The position numbers were made by a program, and so were the translations under genes. DNA of 64,000 bases, from the NCBI RefSeq assembly GCF_038592985.1, contig NZ_CP151951.1:1851001-1915000 (forward strand), in the 5' to 3' direction. Positions 36,717 to 45,236 of this stretch are shown in pieces; positions within the stretch are counted from its first letter, which is position 1, and each line of letters opens with the position of its first letter. The stretch is from Paenibacillus sp. FSL R10-2782 (GTDB lineage Bacteria; Bacillota; Bacilli; Paenibacillales; Paenibacillaceae). A model generated the notes under the pieces. It was not told the origin of the DNA, did not search any database, and saw only the letters and a program-made list of their open reading frames with translations.

Positions 36717-38597
36717 ATGGAGAAAAAACAGTTTCAGGCTGAGTCCAAGCGTCTGCTCGAAATGATGATTAACTCGATTTACACGCAAAAGGAAATTTTT
36801 CTAAGAGAGCTGATCTCCAACGCAAGTGATGCAATTGACAAAATTTATTACAAAGCGTTGACGGATGATCAACTGGTCTTTGACAAAGAAAATTACTATA
36901 TCAAAGTAACAGCCGACAAGGAGAACAGAACGCTCACTCTTCGTGATACCGGGATTGGTATGACCAAGGAAGAACTGGAAAACAATCTGGGTGTCATTGC
37001 TAAAAGCGGCTCGCTGGCGTTCAAAAATGAAAATGAATCCAAGGATGGACATGACATCATTGGACAATTCGGGGTCGGTTTCTATTCGGCATTTATGGTT
37101 GCGGATGTTGTTACAGTGACTACAAAGGCACTGGGCAGCGATACCGCTTATAAGTGGGAATCCACAGGTGCAGATGGATATACCATTGAACCGGCTGAAA
37201 AAGACGAGGTCGGATCTGTGATTGTTTTGAAAATCAAAGAAAACACCGAGGATGAGTCCTACGACGAATATTTGGACGAGTATCGTTTAAAAGCACTGAT
37301 CAAGAAATACTCCGACTTTATCCGTTATCCGATCAAGATGGATGTTACAGGCAAACGTTTGAAAGAGGGCAGTGACAACGAGTTCGAAGATTACGAAGAA
37401 GAACAGCATATTAACAGTATGGTTCCTATCTGGAGAAAGAACAAAAGCGAGCTGACCGACGAGGATTATCAAAATTTTTATGCGGAAAAACGCTATGGCT
37501 ACGACAAGCCACTCCAGCATATCCATGTCAGCGCGGACGGCGCGGTGGTGTACCAGGCTATTTTGTTTATTCCAGAAAATATCCCGTTTGATTTCTATTC
37601 CAAGGAGTATGAAAAAGGACTGGAGCTGTACGCTAACGGCGTGCTGATTATGGAAAAATCGCCTGACCTGCTGCCGGATTATTTCAGCTTTGTCAAAGGT
37701 ATGGTGGACTCCGAAAGCTTATCGCTGAACATTTCCAGAGAAATGTTGCAGCATGACCGCCAGTTGAAGCTGATTGCCAAAAATATCGAAAGCAAAATCA
37801 AAGGCCAACTGCTGACCCTGCTCAAAAATGACCGGGAAAAGTACGATCAATTCTACAAATCATTTGGCAGACAATTGAAATTTGGTGTCTACAACAATTA
37901 TGGCAGCCATAAAGAAACACTTCAGGACCTGCTGATGTTCTACTCTTCTACGGAGAAAAAGCAGGTTACACTGGACGAATATGTATCTCGTATGCCTGAG
38001 GATCAGAAGTATATTTACTATGCTTCCGGAGAGTCCAACGAGCGTATTGAGAAGCTGCCGCAGACCGAAATGGTGGCTGACAAGGGCTACGAAATTCTGT
38101 ACTTCACCGATGATATTGATGAGTTCGCTATTAAAATGCTCATAAGCTACAAGGAGAAAGAATTCAAATCCGTATCCAGTGGCGATCTGGGCATTGAGGC
38201 TGACGAGAATGAGAAGGAAACAGAAGCGGAACAAAACGACAACAAAGAGCTGTTCGAGTACATGAAGGGCTTGCTGGAAGGCAAGGTATCCAGTGTTAAA
38301 GCCTCCAAGCGCTTGAAGACGCATCCGGTGTGTCTGTCCGCAGACGGCGAAGTGACGATTGAAATGGAGAAAATCTTAAATGCCATGCCGAACAACGCCG
38401 ATGTCAAAGCGAATAAAGTGCTGGAAATCAACATCAACCATGCGGTGTTCAACTCTTTGAAAGAGGCTTTTGCCGAGGACAAGGAGAAGGTCAATCTCTA
38501 TACGGCATTGCTGTATAATCAAGCTCTATTGATCGAAGGCTTGCCACTGCAAGACCCGGTTGAATTCACCAACGATATTTGCAAAATCATGGTTTAA
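36717..38597 (+). CDS. htpG: Molecular chaperone HtpG (Hsp90 family)
   Basis: The 626-residue protein has the Hsp90 GHKL ATPase start ([32 protein letters not shown]), the ATP-lid motifs DTGIGMT and [11 protein letters not shown], a middle domain ([33 protein letters not shown]) and a C-terminal dimer domain. Its length is normal for bacterial HtpG. It folds and remodels client proteins in the cytoplasm using ATP. RBS GAAAGGAGAT precedes the ATG; a CIRCE element controls the promoter. Confidence 0.97.
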   Translation: MEKKQFQAESKRLLEMMINSIYTQKEIFLRELISNASDAIDKIYYKALTDDQLVFDKENYYIKVTADKENRTLTLRDTGIGMTKEELENNLGVIAKSGSLAFKNENESKDGHDIIGQFGVGFYSAFMVADVVTVTTKALGSDTAYKWESTGADGYTIEPAEKDEVGSVIVLKIKENTEDESYDEYLDEYRLKALIKKYSDFIRYPIKMDVTGKRLKEGSDNEFEDYEEEQHINSMVPIWRKNKSELTDEDYQNFYAEKRYGYDKPLQHIHVSADGAVVYQAILFIPENIPFDFYSKEYEKGLELYANGVLIMEKSPDLLPDYFSFVKGMVDSESLSLNISREMLQHDRQLKLIAKNIESKIKGQLLTLLKNDREKYDQFYKSFGRQLKFGVYNNYGSHKETLQDLLMFYSSTEKKQVTLDEYVSRMPEDQKYIYYASGESNERIEKLPQTEMVADKGYEILYFTDDIDEFAIKMLISYKEKEFKSVSSGDLGIEADENEKETEAEQNDNKELFEYMKGLLEGKVSSVKASKRLKTHPVCLSADGEVTIEMEKILNAMPNNADVKANKVLEININHAVFNSLKEAFAEDKEKVNLYTALLYNQALLIEGLPLQDPVEFTNDICKIMV

Positions 38598-38618
38598 TAA
38601 GCTTTAATACTGTACAGA

Positions 38619-38645
38619 GCCGTTCCCGCATCGGGGGCGGCTTTA
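38619..38645 (+). terminator. Rho-independent terminator of htpG
   Basis: GCCGTTCCCG (38619-38628) pairs with CGGGGGCGGC (38632-38641), followed by TTTATT. Confidence 0.75.
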
Positions 38646-38937
38646 TTCATGGATAAACAATCCTACAGTACCAGCCAATCATTTTCCCCCCTCTGAATCT
38701 TCTTCATAGGAAATAGCGGGTGGCCTTTTTACTAGAAATAAGATAATATTAGCTCTTTAAGGCTGTTTACTTTGAGTGCGAAAAAACTTCCTTTAAACGT
38801 GCACTGACTTCCCTGGAACGCCTTCGGAAGAGCTATTGTTTTCTTTATTTTATGGTGTTTTCATGCCTGAATTTGGGATTTGTAAAATTTTTGTGACATA
38901 GTGGTGTGAATTTTTACACTGCAAATTATCGTTTTTC

Positions 38938-38966
38938 TTGATTATTTGGTGGGATGTCATTATAAT
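38938..38966 (+). promoter_or_regulatory. SigA promoter of the carboxyspermidine operon
   Basis: TTGATT (38938-38943) and TATAAT (38961-38966) have a 17-bp spacer, 57 bp before the start codon. Confidence 0.75.
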
Positions 38967-39023
38967 CATTTTGTTTGCAAGAATGATTAGCGATTAGCGT
39001 ATGGAATAAGGAGGTTATTTATT

Positions 39024-40223
39024 TTGGGAAAAGCATTGATTATTGGCGCCGGTGGCGTGGCCAGCGTTGTGGTGCATAAATGTTGCCAAAACCCAGATGT
39101 ATTTGAAGAAATTTGTATCGCGAGCAGAACTGTTGAGAAATGCGATGCGCTTAAAGAAAAGCTGGGTGGAGGCCGTACGAAGATACAAACGGCTCAGCTG
39201 GATGCTGACAACACCGACATGGTCATTGACCTGATTCGAAGCTTTCAACCGGATGTAGTTATCAATGTGGCTCTCCCTTATCAGGATTTGACGATTATGG
39301 ATGCTTGCCTTGAGACAGGCGTTCATTACGTTGATACGGCGAATTATGAACCGCCGGATACGCCGAAGTTTGAATACAGCTGGCAATGGGCCTACAAAGA
39401 AAGATTTGAAAAAGCGGGCATTACAGCTCTGCTGGGCAGCGGTTTTGATCCAGGCGTGACTGGAGTATTTACGGCTTATGCTCAAAAGCATTATTTTGAT
39501 GAAATTCATACAATTGATATTGTAGATGCGAATGCAGGGGACCACGGATACCCTTTTGCCACTAACTTTAATCCGGAAATTAATATTCGGGAAATTACGG
39601 CGAAGGGCCGTTACTTTGAAAATGGAGAGTGGATTGAAACTGAGCCCCTTTCCGAGAAAAAGGTATACGACCTTCCTGAAATCGGACCGAAAAATATATA
39701 TCTTTTGTACCATGAAGAACTGGAATCTCTTGCAGTGAACATTAAAGGTGTGAAAAAAATCCGTTTCTGGATGACTTTCTCGGACAATTACCTGAATCAT
39801 TTGAACGTGCTTCAAAACGTAGGCATGACTTCCATTGAGCCTATTGATTACGAAGGACAGCAAATCATTCCATTGCAATTCCTGAAAGCCATTTTGCCAG
39901 ACCCGGCTTCCCTGGGACCTAGAACCAAGGGTAAAACGAACATTGGATGTATCATCCAAGGCGTTAAAGACGGAAAACCGAAAACGTATTATGTATACAA
40001 TGTGTGTGATCATGAGGAATGTTATGCAGAGGTTGGCTCTCAAGCCATTTCCTACACGACAGGCGTTCCTGCCATGATTGGCGCAATGCTTATCATTAAA
40101 GGCATCTGGAAAAAACCAGGCGTATACAACGTTGAGGAATTTGATCCAGATCCATTCATGGAAGCACTGAATAAACACGGATTGCCATGGCAAGAGAGCT
40201 TCACGCCAACGTTGCTTGATTGA
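39024..40223 (+). CDS. Carboxynorspermidine/carboxyspermidine dehydrogenase (saccharopine dehydrogenase family)
   Basis: The 399-residue enzyme has a Rossmann start LIIGAGGVASVVVHKCCQNP and NVALPYQDLTIMDACLETGVHYVDTANYE, then GSGFDPGVTGVFTAYA, as in LYS9-like carboxyspermidine synthase. It reductively condenses aspartate beta-semialdehyde with putrescine (or diaminopropane) using NADPH to give carboxyspermidine (or carboxynorspermidine). The start is TTG 39024, 9 nt after AAGGAGG. The decarboxylase gene follows 8 bp later, so the two form the complete alternative spermidine pathway. Confidence 0.92.
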   Translation: MGKALIIGAGGVASVVVHKCCQNPDVFEEICIASRTVEKCDALKEKLGGGRTKIQTAQLDADNTDMVIDLIRSFQPDVVINVALPYQDLTIMDACLETGVHYVDTANYEPPDTPKFEYSWQWAYKERFEKAGITALLGSGFDPGVTGVFTAYAQKHYFDEIHTIDIVDANAGDHGYPFATNFNPEINIREITAKGRYFENGEWIETEPLSEKKVYDLPEIGPKNIYLLYHEELESLAVNIKGVKKIRFWMTFSDNYLNHLNVLQNVGMTSIEPIDYEGQQIIPLQFLKAILPDPASLGPRTKGKTNIGCIIQGVKDGKPKTYYVYNVCDHEECYAEVGSQAISYTTGVPAMIGAMLIIKGIWKKPGVYNVEEFDPDPFMEALNKHGLPWQESFTPTLLD

Positions 40224-40231
40224 GGCCTGTG

Positions 40232-41371
40232 ATGAATATTGATATTAGCGGACTTCCATCACCTTGTTACCTTGTTGACGAAAGACTTCTTGTGAAAAAC
40301 CTTGAGGTTTTAAATTCTGTTCAAGAGCGAACAGGCTGCAAAATTTTGCTTGCTCTTAAGGGATTTTCGATGTTTTCGACATTTCCTCTGGTTGGTAAAT
40401 ATTTAAAAGGCGTAACTTCCAGTTCATTGTTTGAGGCGAGACTGGGTCGCGAAAAAATGGACAAGGAGGTTCACGTATACGCACCAGCTTATGTTGACAG
40501 TGAATTTGACGAGCTGCTGGAGTATGTTGACCACATCGTTTTCAACTCCTTCGATCAATTGAAACGGTTCAAAAGTAAGGTGCAAGGCGTGACTTCCAAA
40601 AAGATAGACATTGGAATTCGGGTGAATCCGGAATATTCGGAAATCGAAACTCCGCTGTATGATCCTTGCTACAACAACTCCAGAATGGGTGTGACCTTGG
40701 CTAACTTTAGACCTGAGGATCTGGATGGCGTGGATGGTATTCATTTTCATACGATGTGTGAACAGAATTCCGACACGCTGGAGCGCACCATTAAAGTCGT
40801 GGATGAGAAGTTCGGGCCATACATTAAGCAAATGAAATGGCTTAATTTTGGCGGCGGTCATCATATCACCAGAGAAGACTATGATCTGGACACGCTGGTA
40901 CGCTGCATCCAATATTTTCAGGATAAATATGGTGTACAGGTTTACCTGGAGCCGGGCGAAGCTATCGCTTTGAATACCGGTTATCTGGTTGCTACAGTCC
41001 TGGATACGATGAAAAACGGAATGGATATTGCGATTCTGGATACTTCGGCTGAATGTCATATGCCTGATGTACTGGCTATGCCTTATCGTCCGAATATCAT
41101 TGATGCAGGCAAGCCTGGTGAGTATGCGTACACCTACAGACTCGGTGGCCTTACTTGCCTAGCAGGAGATGTGATTGGCGACTATTCCTTTAAAGAGCCA
41201 TTGAAGCCGGGAGACAAGCTTGTATTCTGCGACATGGCCCATTACACGATGGTCAAAAACCACATGTTTAACGGAGTCAACCTGCCAGCCATCGCCAGCT
41301 ACAATGACGAAGAAGGCATTAAGGTAATCCGTCAATTCTCCTACGAGGACTTTAGCTCGCGTTTGTCGTAA
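40232..41371 (+). CDS. nspC: Carboxynorspermidine decarboxylase
   Basis: This 379-residue fold-III PLP decarboxylase has the Schiff-base Lys in LLALKGFSMFSTF near residue 43. Typical features are HFHTMCEQ (PLP His), NFGGGHHITREDYD, the phosphate-binding YLEPGEAIALNTGYL, and CDMAHYTMVKNHMFNG near the C-terminus. It decarboxylates carboxyspermidine or carboxynorspermidine to spermidine or norspermidine. ATG 40232 follows GAGG at 6 nt; a TTG at 40220 overlaps the previous stop. It is cotranscribed with the dehydrogenase. Confidence 0.93.
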   Translation: MNIDISGLPSPCYLVDERLLVKNLEVLNSVQERTGCKILLALKGFSMFSTFPLVGKYLKGVTSSSLFEARLGREKMDKEVHVYAPAYVDSEFDELLEYVDHIVFNSFDQLKRFKSKVQGVTSKKIDIGIRVNPEYSEIETPLYDPCYNNSRMGVTLANFRPEDLDGVDGIHFHTMCEQNSDTLERTIKVVDEKFGPYIKQMKWLNFGGGHHITREDYDLDTLVRCIQYFQDKYGVQVYLEPGEAIALNTGYLVATVLDTMKNGMDIAILDTSAECHMPDVLAMPYRPNIIDAGKPGEYAYTYRLGGLTCLAGDVIGDYSFKEPLKPGDKLVFCDMAHYTMVKNHMFNGVNLPAIASYNDEEGIKVIRQFSYEDFSSRLS

Positions 41372-41427
41372 GACTTACACAGGGGTAAAAGAACTGAGTG
41401 CACCGAATAGAATGACTGAACTACAAA

Positions 41428-41457
41428 AGCCTCGCCCCTTGAGATAGGGTCGAGGCT
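41428..41457. terminator. Bidirectional terminator after nspC
   Basis: AGCCTCGCCCC pairs with AGGGTCGAGGCT around a short loop. It is GC-rich, with a CTTGG tail and a weak T-run, between convergent genes. Confidence 0.6.
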
Positions 41458-41572
41458 CTTGGTGTAGTTAGAGTTTTTTGATTTTTGTACGCGCCTTTTG
41501 TATGTATCCAACACAACAGCAGGCAGTAAATAATAATTTAACTATTTGGAAAGTTACATAAATTTATTTAGG

Positions 41573-42070
41573 CTACCTTATAACTTCAGTAGAGATTTTA
41601 TAGTAAAATACGTTTCCTCCAGGTTGAAGTCCTGGTACATCGACAGCTAGGTAGTATTCCTTACCTTTTTCAAGATCAGCATTTAAAGAATATTGGGCGT
41701 TTTTTGAACGTTTAATTCGTTTACCATTACTATCGTAAAGAGTTAGTTCCATCCAAGAATCAGGGTATTTGTTGCCTTCAATTATAAACTGAACTTCGTT
41801 CGATCTAAAAGCCTTAATTTTAAATACATCGTAGGCTTCCCAGCCTCCTTGAACCTCTTTACCAAGGGTTCCGATGACAGCATCACCTATAAAAAAATAG
41901 TTAGCTTGTTCAAAACTATCATTTGGCTCCTGTTCATTATATTCAAGTACAGAGGTTAGAGTTGATTCCTTTGCTACTGGTACAGGATTTGCTTCTTCGG
42001 CCAAAGCGACACTGGCAGAAGTACTTAACATAAGTGTCAGACCTAATGAAGCTAACAACGTTTTTTTCAT
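41573..42070 (-). CDS. Secreted protein with a PPC (bacterial pre-peptidase C-terminal)-like domain
   Basis: The 165-residue protein has a signal peptide (MKKTLLASLGLTLML...ASVALAEE). The mature part opens EYNEQEPNDSFEQAN and continues IGTLGKEVQGGWEAYDVFKI, WMELTLYDSNGKRIKRS and GKEYYLAVDVPG, the beta-sandwich pattern of PPC domains that usually trail secreted peptidases. Here it stands alone without a catalytic domain. ATG 42070 is preceded by AGAGAGGT. It may bind cell surface or substrate; the role is unknown. Confidence 0.75.
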   Translation of the reverse strand: MKKTLLASLGLTLMLSTSASVALAEEANPVPVAKESTLTSVLEYNEQEPNDSFEQANYFFIGDAVIGTLGKEVQGGWEAYDVFKIKAFRSNEVQFIIEGNKYPDSWMELTLYDSNGKRIKRSKNAQYSLNADLEKGKEYYLAVDVPGLQPGGNVFYYKISTEVIR

Positions 42071-42106
42071 GAATAAACGACCTCTCTTTTTGGGATTTAT
42101 ATTCAT

Positions 42107-42409
42107 TTATATGAATATATTAGTAATAGAACTCAGATTAATTTTATACTATTTACCAGTGAATTGGAACAATAAAAAGGAATATTTATCAATAAAATAA
42201 ATATAATAGAACATTTTGTTACAAAGGTGTATTTTTTCATCCCTCAGAAGTAAAATCTAAGGAAGTTCTGTAGAAAAGGAAATGAAATATGTACTAACAG
42301 TTCAAAATGGAAAATATAATCAGAGCTTTTTTGCTGGAAATTCGGTGAATTTCTTGGCGGCCAACATTTATGATATACTCATTGGATTGGAAACCTATTG
42401 GAGTGTTAA
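42107..42409 (+). other. AT-rich intergenic region
   Basis: No gene is supported. The right end holds a promoter (42351-42379) for the next gene; the left part is A/T-rich and probably carries the promoter of the divergent secreted protein. Confidence 0.6.
42351..42379 (+). promoter_or_regulatory. Promoter of the gene at 42410
   Basis: TTCTTG (42351-42356) and TATACT (42374-42379) have a 17-bp spacer, 31 bp before the ATG. Confidence 0.55.
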
Positions 42410-42967
42410 ATGTATGAAGCATATGGAATGACAGGCAGAGGTGAATTGAACATGTTTGACCCGACGGTTTTTGATAATTTAAAAGTAGCTATGGAAAATG
42501 CAGTATATGATCTGGATAATCTGGATTCACGTATTGAAATCACGCAACGGATCGACCGATTGGAAATGTCCGTGATGTCGCGTGAGTTCGCTATACAGTT
42601 TAGGCTGACGGAACGACCCGGTGTGACGGCAGAAATTCGCTTGAATGCAGATTTAAACAACCTGGCTGCGGAAATTTTGGGAATTGAAGATCAAATCCCC
42701 GGATGCGTGCTGCTGCTCAGCTTCTATATGGAGATTCGTGAGATTGAAACACAGTGCAGTCAGATTGAAGATTTATTGACGCAAATTTGGAAGCCGGATC
42801 TTAGGCCGCTCCAAACGCTCAGTTTTGTTTACGGGGAGAAGGCAGCTACATACCAAAACAAGATTGATCTTCGATTTTCCAGACAAATTAATGAAGATCA
42901 GATGGAGGATATCCCGGAGCTATTGGAGCATATTTTGCTGACGCTTACGGAATTACACAAGGTATGA
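42410..42967 (+). CDS. Protein of unknown function
   Basis: I do not recognise this 185-residue acidic, soluble protein. It has alternating beta and helical stretches (MEMSVMSREFAIQFRLTE-like strand region near 50, ADLNNLAAEILGIEDQIPG near 80, LLEHILLTLTELHKV at the end), no signal peptide and no membrane segment. TTGGAG lies 6 nt before the ATG; MFDPTV at residue 15 is an alternative start. The GNAT gene follows 35 bp later, likely in one operon. Confidence 0.7.
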   Translation: MYEAYGMTGRGELNMFDPTVFDNLKVAMENAVYDLDNLDSRIEITQRIDRLEMSVMSREFAIQFRLTERPGVTAEIRLNADLNNLAAEILGIEDQIPGCVLLLSFYMEIREIETQCSQIEDLLTQIWKPDLRPLQTLSFVYGEKAATYQNKIDLRFSRQINEDQMEDIPELLEHILLTLTELHKV

Positions 42968-43002
42968 AATAACATAATCATTAAAGGAGCAGGGAATATA
43001 AA

Positions 43003-43509
43003 ATGAATGAACTTGAATTCTCACAAGTGTATGCGATTATGGAAGCCTCTTTTCCTGAAACGGAATGTAGAATCTTTGCGTCGCAAAAGGCTCTGCTTAC
43101 TCATCCTTCTTATCGCTTAATCACTGAAAAGGATGAGCAAGGGCATACGATCGCTTTTCTGGCAGGCTGGGAATTTACACATTTTCGGTTTGTAGAGCAT
43201 ATTGCGGTAGATCAGGCTATACGTGGTGGCGGGTTAGGTAAAAAGCTCATGAGCAGATTTATTTCACAGTCCGATAAACTGGTAGTGCTGGAGGTTGAGC
43301 CACCTGAGGATGAATGGACTCGGAGAAGAATTGGTTTTTATGAACGTTTGGGATTCCATCTCAACGATTTTGAGTATGTACAGCCACCTTTGAGGGCAGG
43401 GCAGACCGATCTGAGGCTTCAAATTATGAGCTATCCGTATGCGCTGACAGAGCAGGATTTTGCGCCGTTTAGACAAATTCTATATACCGAGGTTTACGGG
43501 CTGGAATGA
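43003..43509 (+). CDS. GNAT family N-acetyltransferase
   Basis: The 168-residue protein carries the GNAT fold: IAFLAGWEFTHFRFVEHIAVDQAIRGGGLGKKLMSRF holds the acetyl-CoA pyrophosphate loop (RGGGLGKKL, motif A), and RRRIGFYERLGF is motif B. It transfers an acetyl group from acetyl-CoA to an unknown amine. RBS AAAGGAG precedes the ATG. It is probably cotranscribed with the preceding unknown gene. Confidence 0.85.
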   Translation: MNELEFSQVYAIMEASFPETECRIFASQKALLTHPSYRLITEKDEQGHTIAFLAGWEFTHFRFVEHIAVDQAIRGGGLGKKLMSRFISQSDKLVVLEVEPPEDEWTRRRIGFYERLGFHLNDFEYVQPPLRAGQTDLRLQIMSYPYALTEQDFAPFRQILYTEVYGLE

Positions 43510-43541
43510 GAGAATATATATATTAGCGCAGGTAAAATATA

Positions 43542-43584
43542 AAAGGCTCTGCTTTTACCGTATTTATACGGGAGCAGAGCCTTT
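43542..43584. terminator. Bidirectional terminator between the two GNAT genes
   Basis: AAAGGCTCTGCT (43542-43553) pairs perfectly with AGCAGAGCCTTT (43573-43584), with an inner CCGT/ACGG stem, between convergent genes. Confidence 0.8.
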
Positions 43585-43612
43585 GACTTCATTGAGATAA
43601 TATAACTTAATG

Positions 43613-44050
43613 TTACATGTGCTTTGTCCAAACCATTATAAATTCCTTTTCACGGGTTGCTGGATCAACGGATTCCTCTTGAATGATAAAGCCATTTTTG
43701 GTATAAAAGTTAAATGCCTTCGTGTTGGACTGGTATACTTTCAATTGGATCTGATCATATTGCTTCTTAACCCAATCTAGTAGTAACTTGCCATACCCTT
43801 TTCGTTGGGAATCTACTCGTATAAACAAGGCCGCTAAATATCCATCTATCATAGAAACGAAGCCACCAATAGTGTGATCGTCCTGTATAATAACGTAGTT
43901 TTGAGCTAGAGGAAGGTATTTGTCTTCCATTTCGCCAACCTGTGATGTCCAATATTGTGGATCAATAAAATGATGGGCCTCTATGGAAGCTTCCAGCCAT
44001 ATAGTTGCTAAATCTTTAAACTCTTCCACATTCCCCGGTCGAATAGACAT
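43613..44050 (-). CDS. GNAT family N-acetyltransferase behind a putative attenuator
   Basis: The 145-residue GNAT protein has AALFIRVDSQRKGYGKLLLDWVKKQYDQIQLKVYQSNTKAFNFYTKNGF, with the acetyl-CoA loop QRKGYGK near residue 88 and motif B later; it resembles PhnO/YjgM-like small acetyltransferases. The ATG at 44048-44050 follows GAGG. About 200 nt of leader with a terminator (44108-44135), a long stem and a possible leader peptide lie upstream on the same strand, which suggests induction by ribosome-acting drugs or starvation. The substrate is unknown. Confidence 0.85.
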   Translation of the reverse strand: MSIRPGNVEEFKDLATIWLEASIEAHHFIDPQYWTSQVGEMEDKYLPLAQNYVIIQDDHTIGGFVSMIDGYLAALFIRVDSQRKGYGKLLLDWVKKQYDQIQLKVYQSNTKAFNFYTKNGFIIQEESVDPATREKEFIMVWTKHM

Positions 44051-44107
44051 AGAATGACCTCTTTTCCCAGTATGTAATCTTGTTACGATAGTGTGGTGTT
44101 TAACATA

Positions 44108-44135
44108 AAAAAGACCGTCCGAGGACGGTCTTTTT
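44108..44135 (-). terminator. Leader terminator upstream of the GNAT gene
   Basis: GACCGTCC (44113-44120) and GGACGGTC (44123-44130) form an 8-bp stem with a two-base loop, with A/T-runs on both sides. It lies 58 bp before the GNAT start on the minus strand, where it would stop transcription before the gene. Confidence 0.7.
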
Positions 44136-44259
44136 ACCCGTAGCGCTTAATTAAAGCTTTGATCCGTATCCCGCGCCTCCGTCAACTCTGTAAATTAGAG
44201 AATAACGGACCGGGTAAGGGATACGCTCAACATATAATTATTAATGTTGACGCACCTCC
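44134..44259 (-). promoter_or_regulatory. Putative attenuator leader: SD, short leader peptide and competing stems
   Basis: Read on the minus strand: GGAGG at 44259-44255; a short frame ATG TTG AGC ... TAA (44233-44195, 12 codons) whose ATG lies in a TCAACAT/ATGTTGA hairpin; then a layered stem GTATCCC/GGGATAC (44225-44165) with inner CCGT/ACGG and CTCT/AGAG pairs. TTACCCG inside the leader frame (44217-44211) is complementary to CGGGTAA (44140-44134) next to the terminator, giving a possible antiterminator pairing. The function is inferred. Confidence 0.5.
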
Positions 44260-44397
44260 TTTCCTGATGTACCCATTTTACCATATATGGTCTGTGATAT
44301 CCAGTGATTTTCTTGTATTTATAGTAATGATTCATAGATATTATAATATAAAATTGGCTTTATTTTATGTTCAATGGGAGATACAATCCTAATCAAC

Positions 44398-44480
44398 TAG
44401 CTCCTAGATTTGTCCTTGTGGCGATTTAGGAGTTTTTTTTGCATAAGGGATTTACAATGTATTGCCCTATCACTTGAGCC
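44398..44480 (+). repeat. Island-flanking repeat copy A (terminator-like)
   Basis: About 82 bp matching 62397-62478. The hairpin CTCCTA/TAGGAG has a conserved loop ATTTGTCCTTGTGGCGAT, then T8 and a conserved tail (AATGTATTGC, CACYTGAGC). The stem pair differs from copy B by a compensating change. Confidence 0.75.
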
Positions 44481-44611
44481 GAAGAAATTTTTGAGCTGTA
44501 TTCAAGATGAACATAGATGTTGGTGGTCGTGGAATAATGACTATTCCCAAACTGTACCCGACTTTAATAATTAATCTTTTATAAGGCTAATTCATATACT
44601 TGATTAGAAAT

Positions 44612-44648
44612 AAAGTATTGATAAATAGGTATTATTTACCAATACTTT
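44612..44648. repeat. 15-bp near-perfect inverted repeat
   Basis: AAAGTATTGATAAAT (44612-44626) and ATTTACCAATACTTT (44634-44648) pair with one mismatch across seven bases. No T-run follows; it may be an operator or the end of a lost element. Confidence 0.5.
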
Positions 44649-44730
44649 ATATTCCAATCCCCTCAAGCCCCCTTTTTTTCTACAAATATTTAATTTTTAC
44701 AAAGACGAAAAAGGATAAATATGCCATACT

Positions 44731-45033
44731 ATGGATGAACAAGGTAGAATCTGCAAGATCGTAGATAAACATAATCCGAAAGAGGGGAGGTTATTGTTTA
44801 GAAATTCAAAGGTACTGTTTAATGATAATGGGAATTTGCAAATAAGCGATTTGGAAACAGCAGAATGGTCGGAGAATGCCATAGTTTATATTGAAAACGG
44901 TTGCAAAATTACCGCTGATTTCAAAGGCTCCTCCAGCAATGCCAGCCGCATCCGGCTTTTGCCAGATAGAAGCAACTGGTGGCGGACAAGGAGCAGAAGG
45001 GGGAAGCAGACAACTTGTAGAGCCTATGACTAA
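44731..45033 (+). pseudogene. Short frame, possibly a truncated remnant
   Basis: The 100-residue frame reads like real protein up to about residue 68 (LLFRNSKVLFNDNGNLQISDLE, ENAIVYIENGCKITADFKG). It then turns into low-quality basic sequence (RSNWWRTRSRRGKQTT), as after a frameshift or truncation. AAAAGGA lies 14 nt before the ATG, a poor spacing. The following 200 bp (45034-45236) is open in patches on both strands without any recognisable protein. I do not recognise the family. Confidence 0.35.
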
Positions 45034-45236
45034 GGCTACGAGGAGCGCACTTTCATGCTGGAGCCGGTAAAGGGAATGTAGAAGGTTACGTTCATATTTT
45101 TGCCAGGCTCTAATTTCGACTTCGGTTGGTTCTGGTTTAGTTGATTGTACTCCAGGGAGTAATGGTGTGTTCAAACACGCTCCTCACCAGCAGCATTGTC
45201 CTTATCCAACAATAAAAAGTAAAAGGAGACATTTCC

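Larger units (their letters stand above)
38598..39023 (+). other. Intergenic region htpG - carboxyspermidine dehydrogenase
   Basis: The first part holds the htpG terminator (38619-38645), the last part a promoter (38938-38966). The AT-rich middle, about 38660-38930, shows no supported gene or RNA. Confidence 0.6.
44260..44730. other. Gene-free AT-rich stretch with repeats
   Basis: It holds the likely promoter of the GNAT leader (minus-strand TAAAAT near 44280), a terminator-type repeat (44398-44480) that recurs at 62397, and an inverted repeat (44612-44648). I see no convincing gene. Confidence 0.55.

Noticed and set aside
39015..40193. 392-codon minus-strand open frame opposite the carboxyspermidine dehydrogenase
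   Set aside because: It is antisense to a clearly conserved enzyme, lacks a ribosome binding site and has an implausible Phe/Arg/His-rich composition.
44806..45174. 122-codon minus-strand frame, with a spanin-like Pro-rich Cys segment
   Set aside because: The resemblance is limited to composition, there is no ribosome binding site and no phage genes are nearby.
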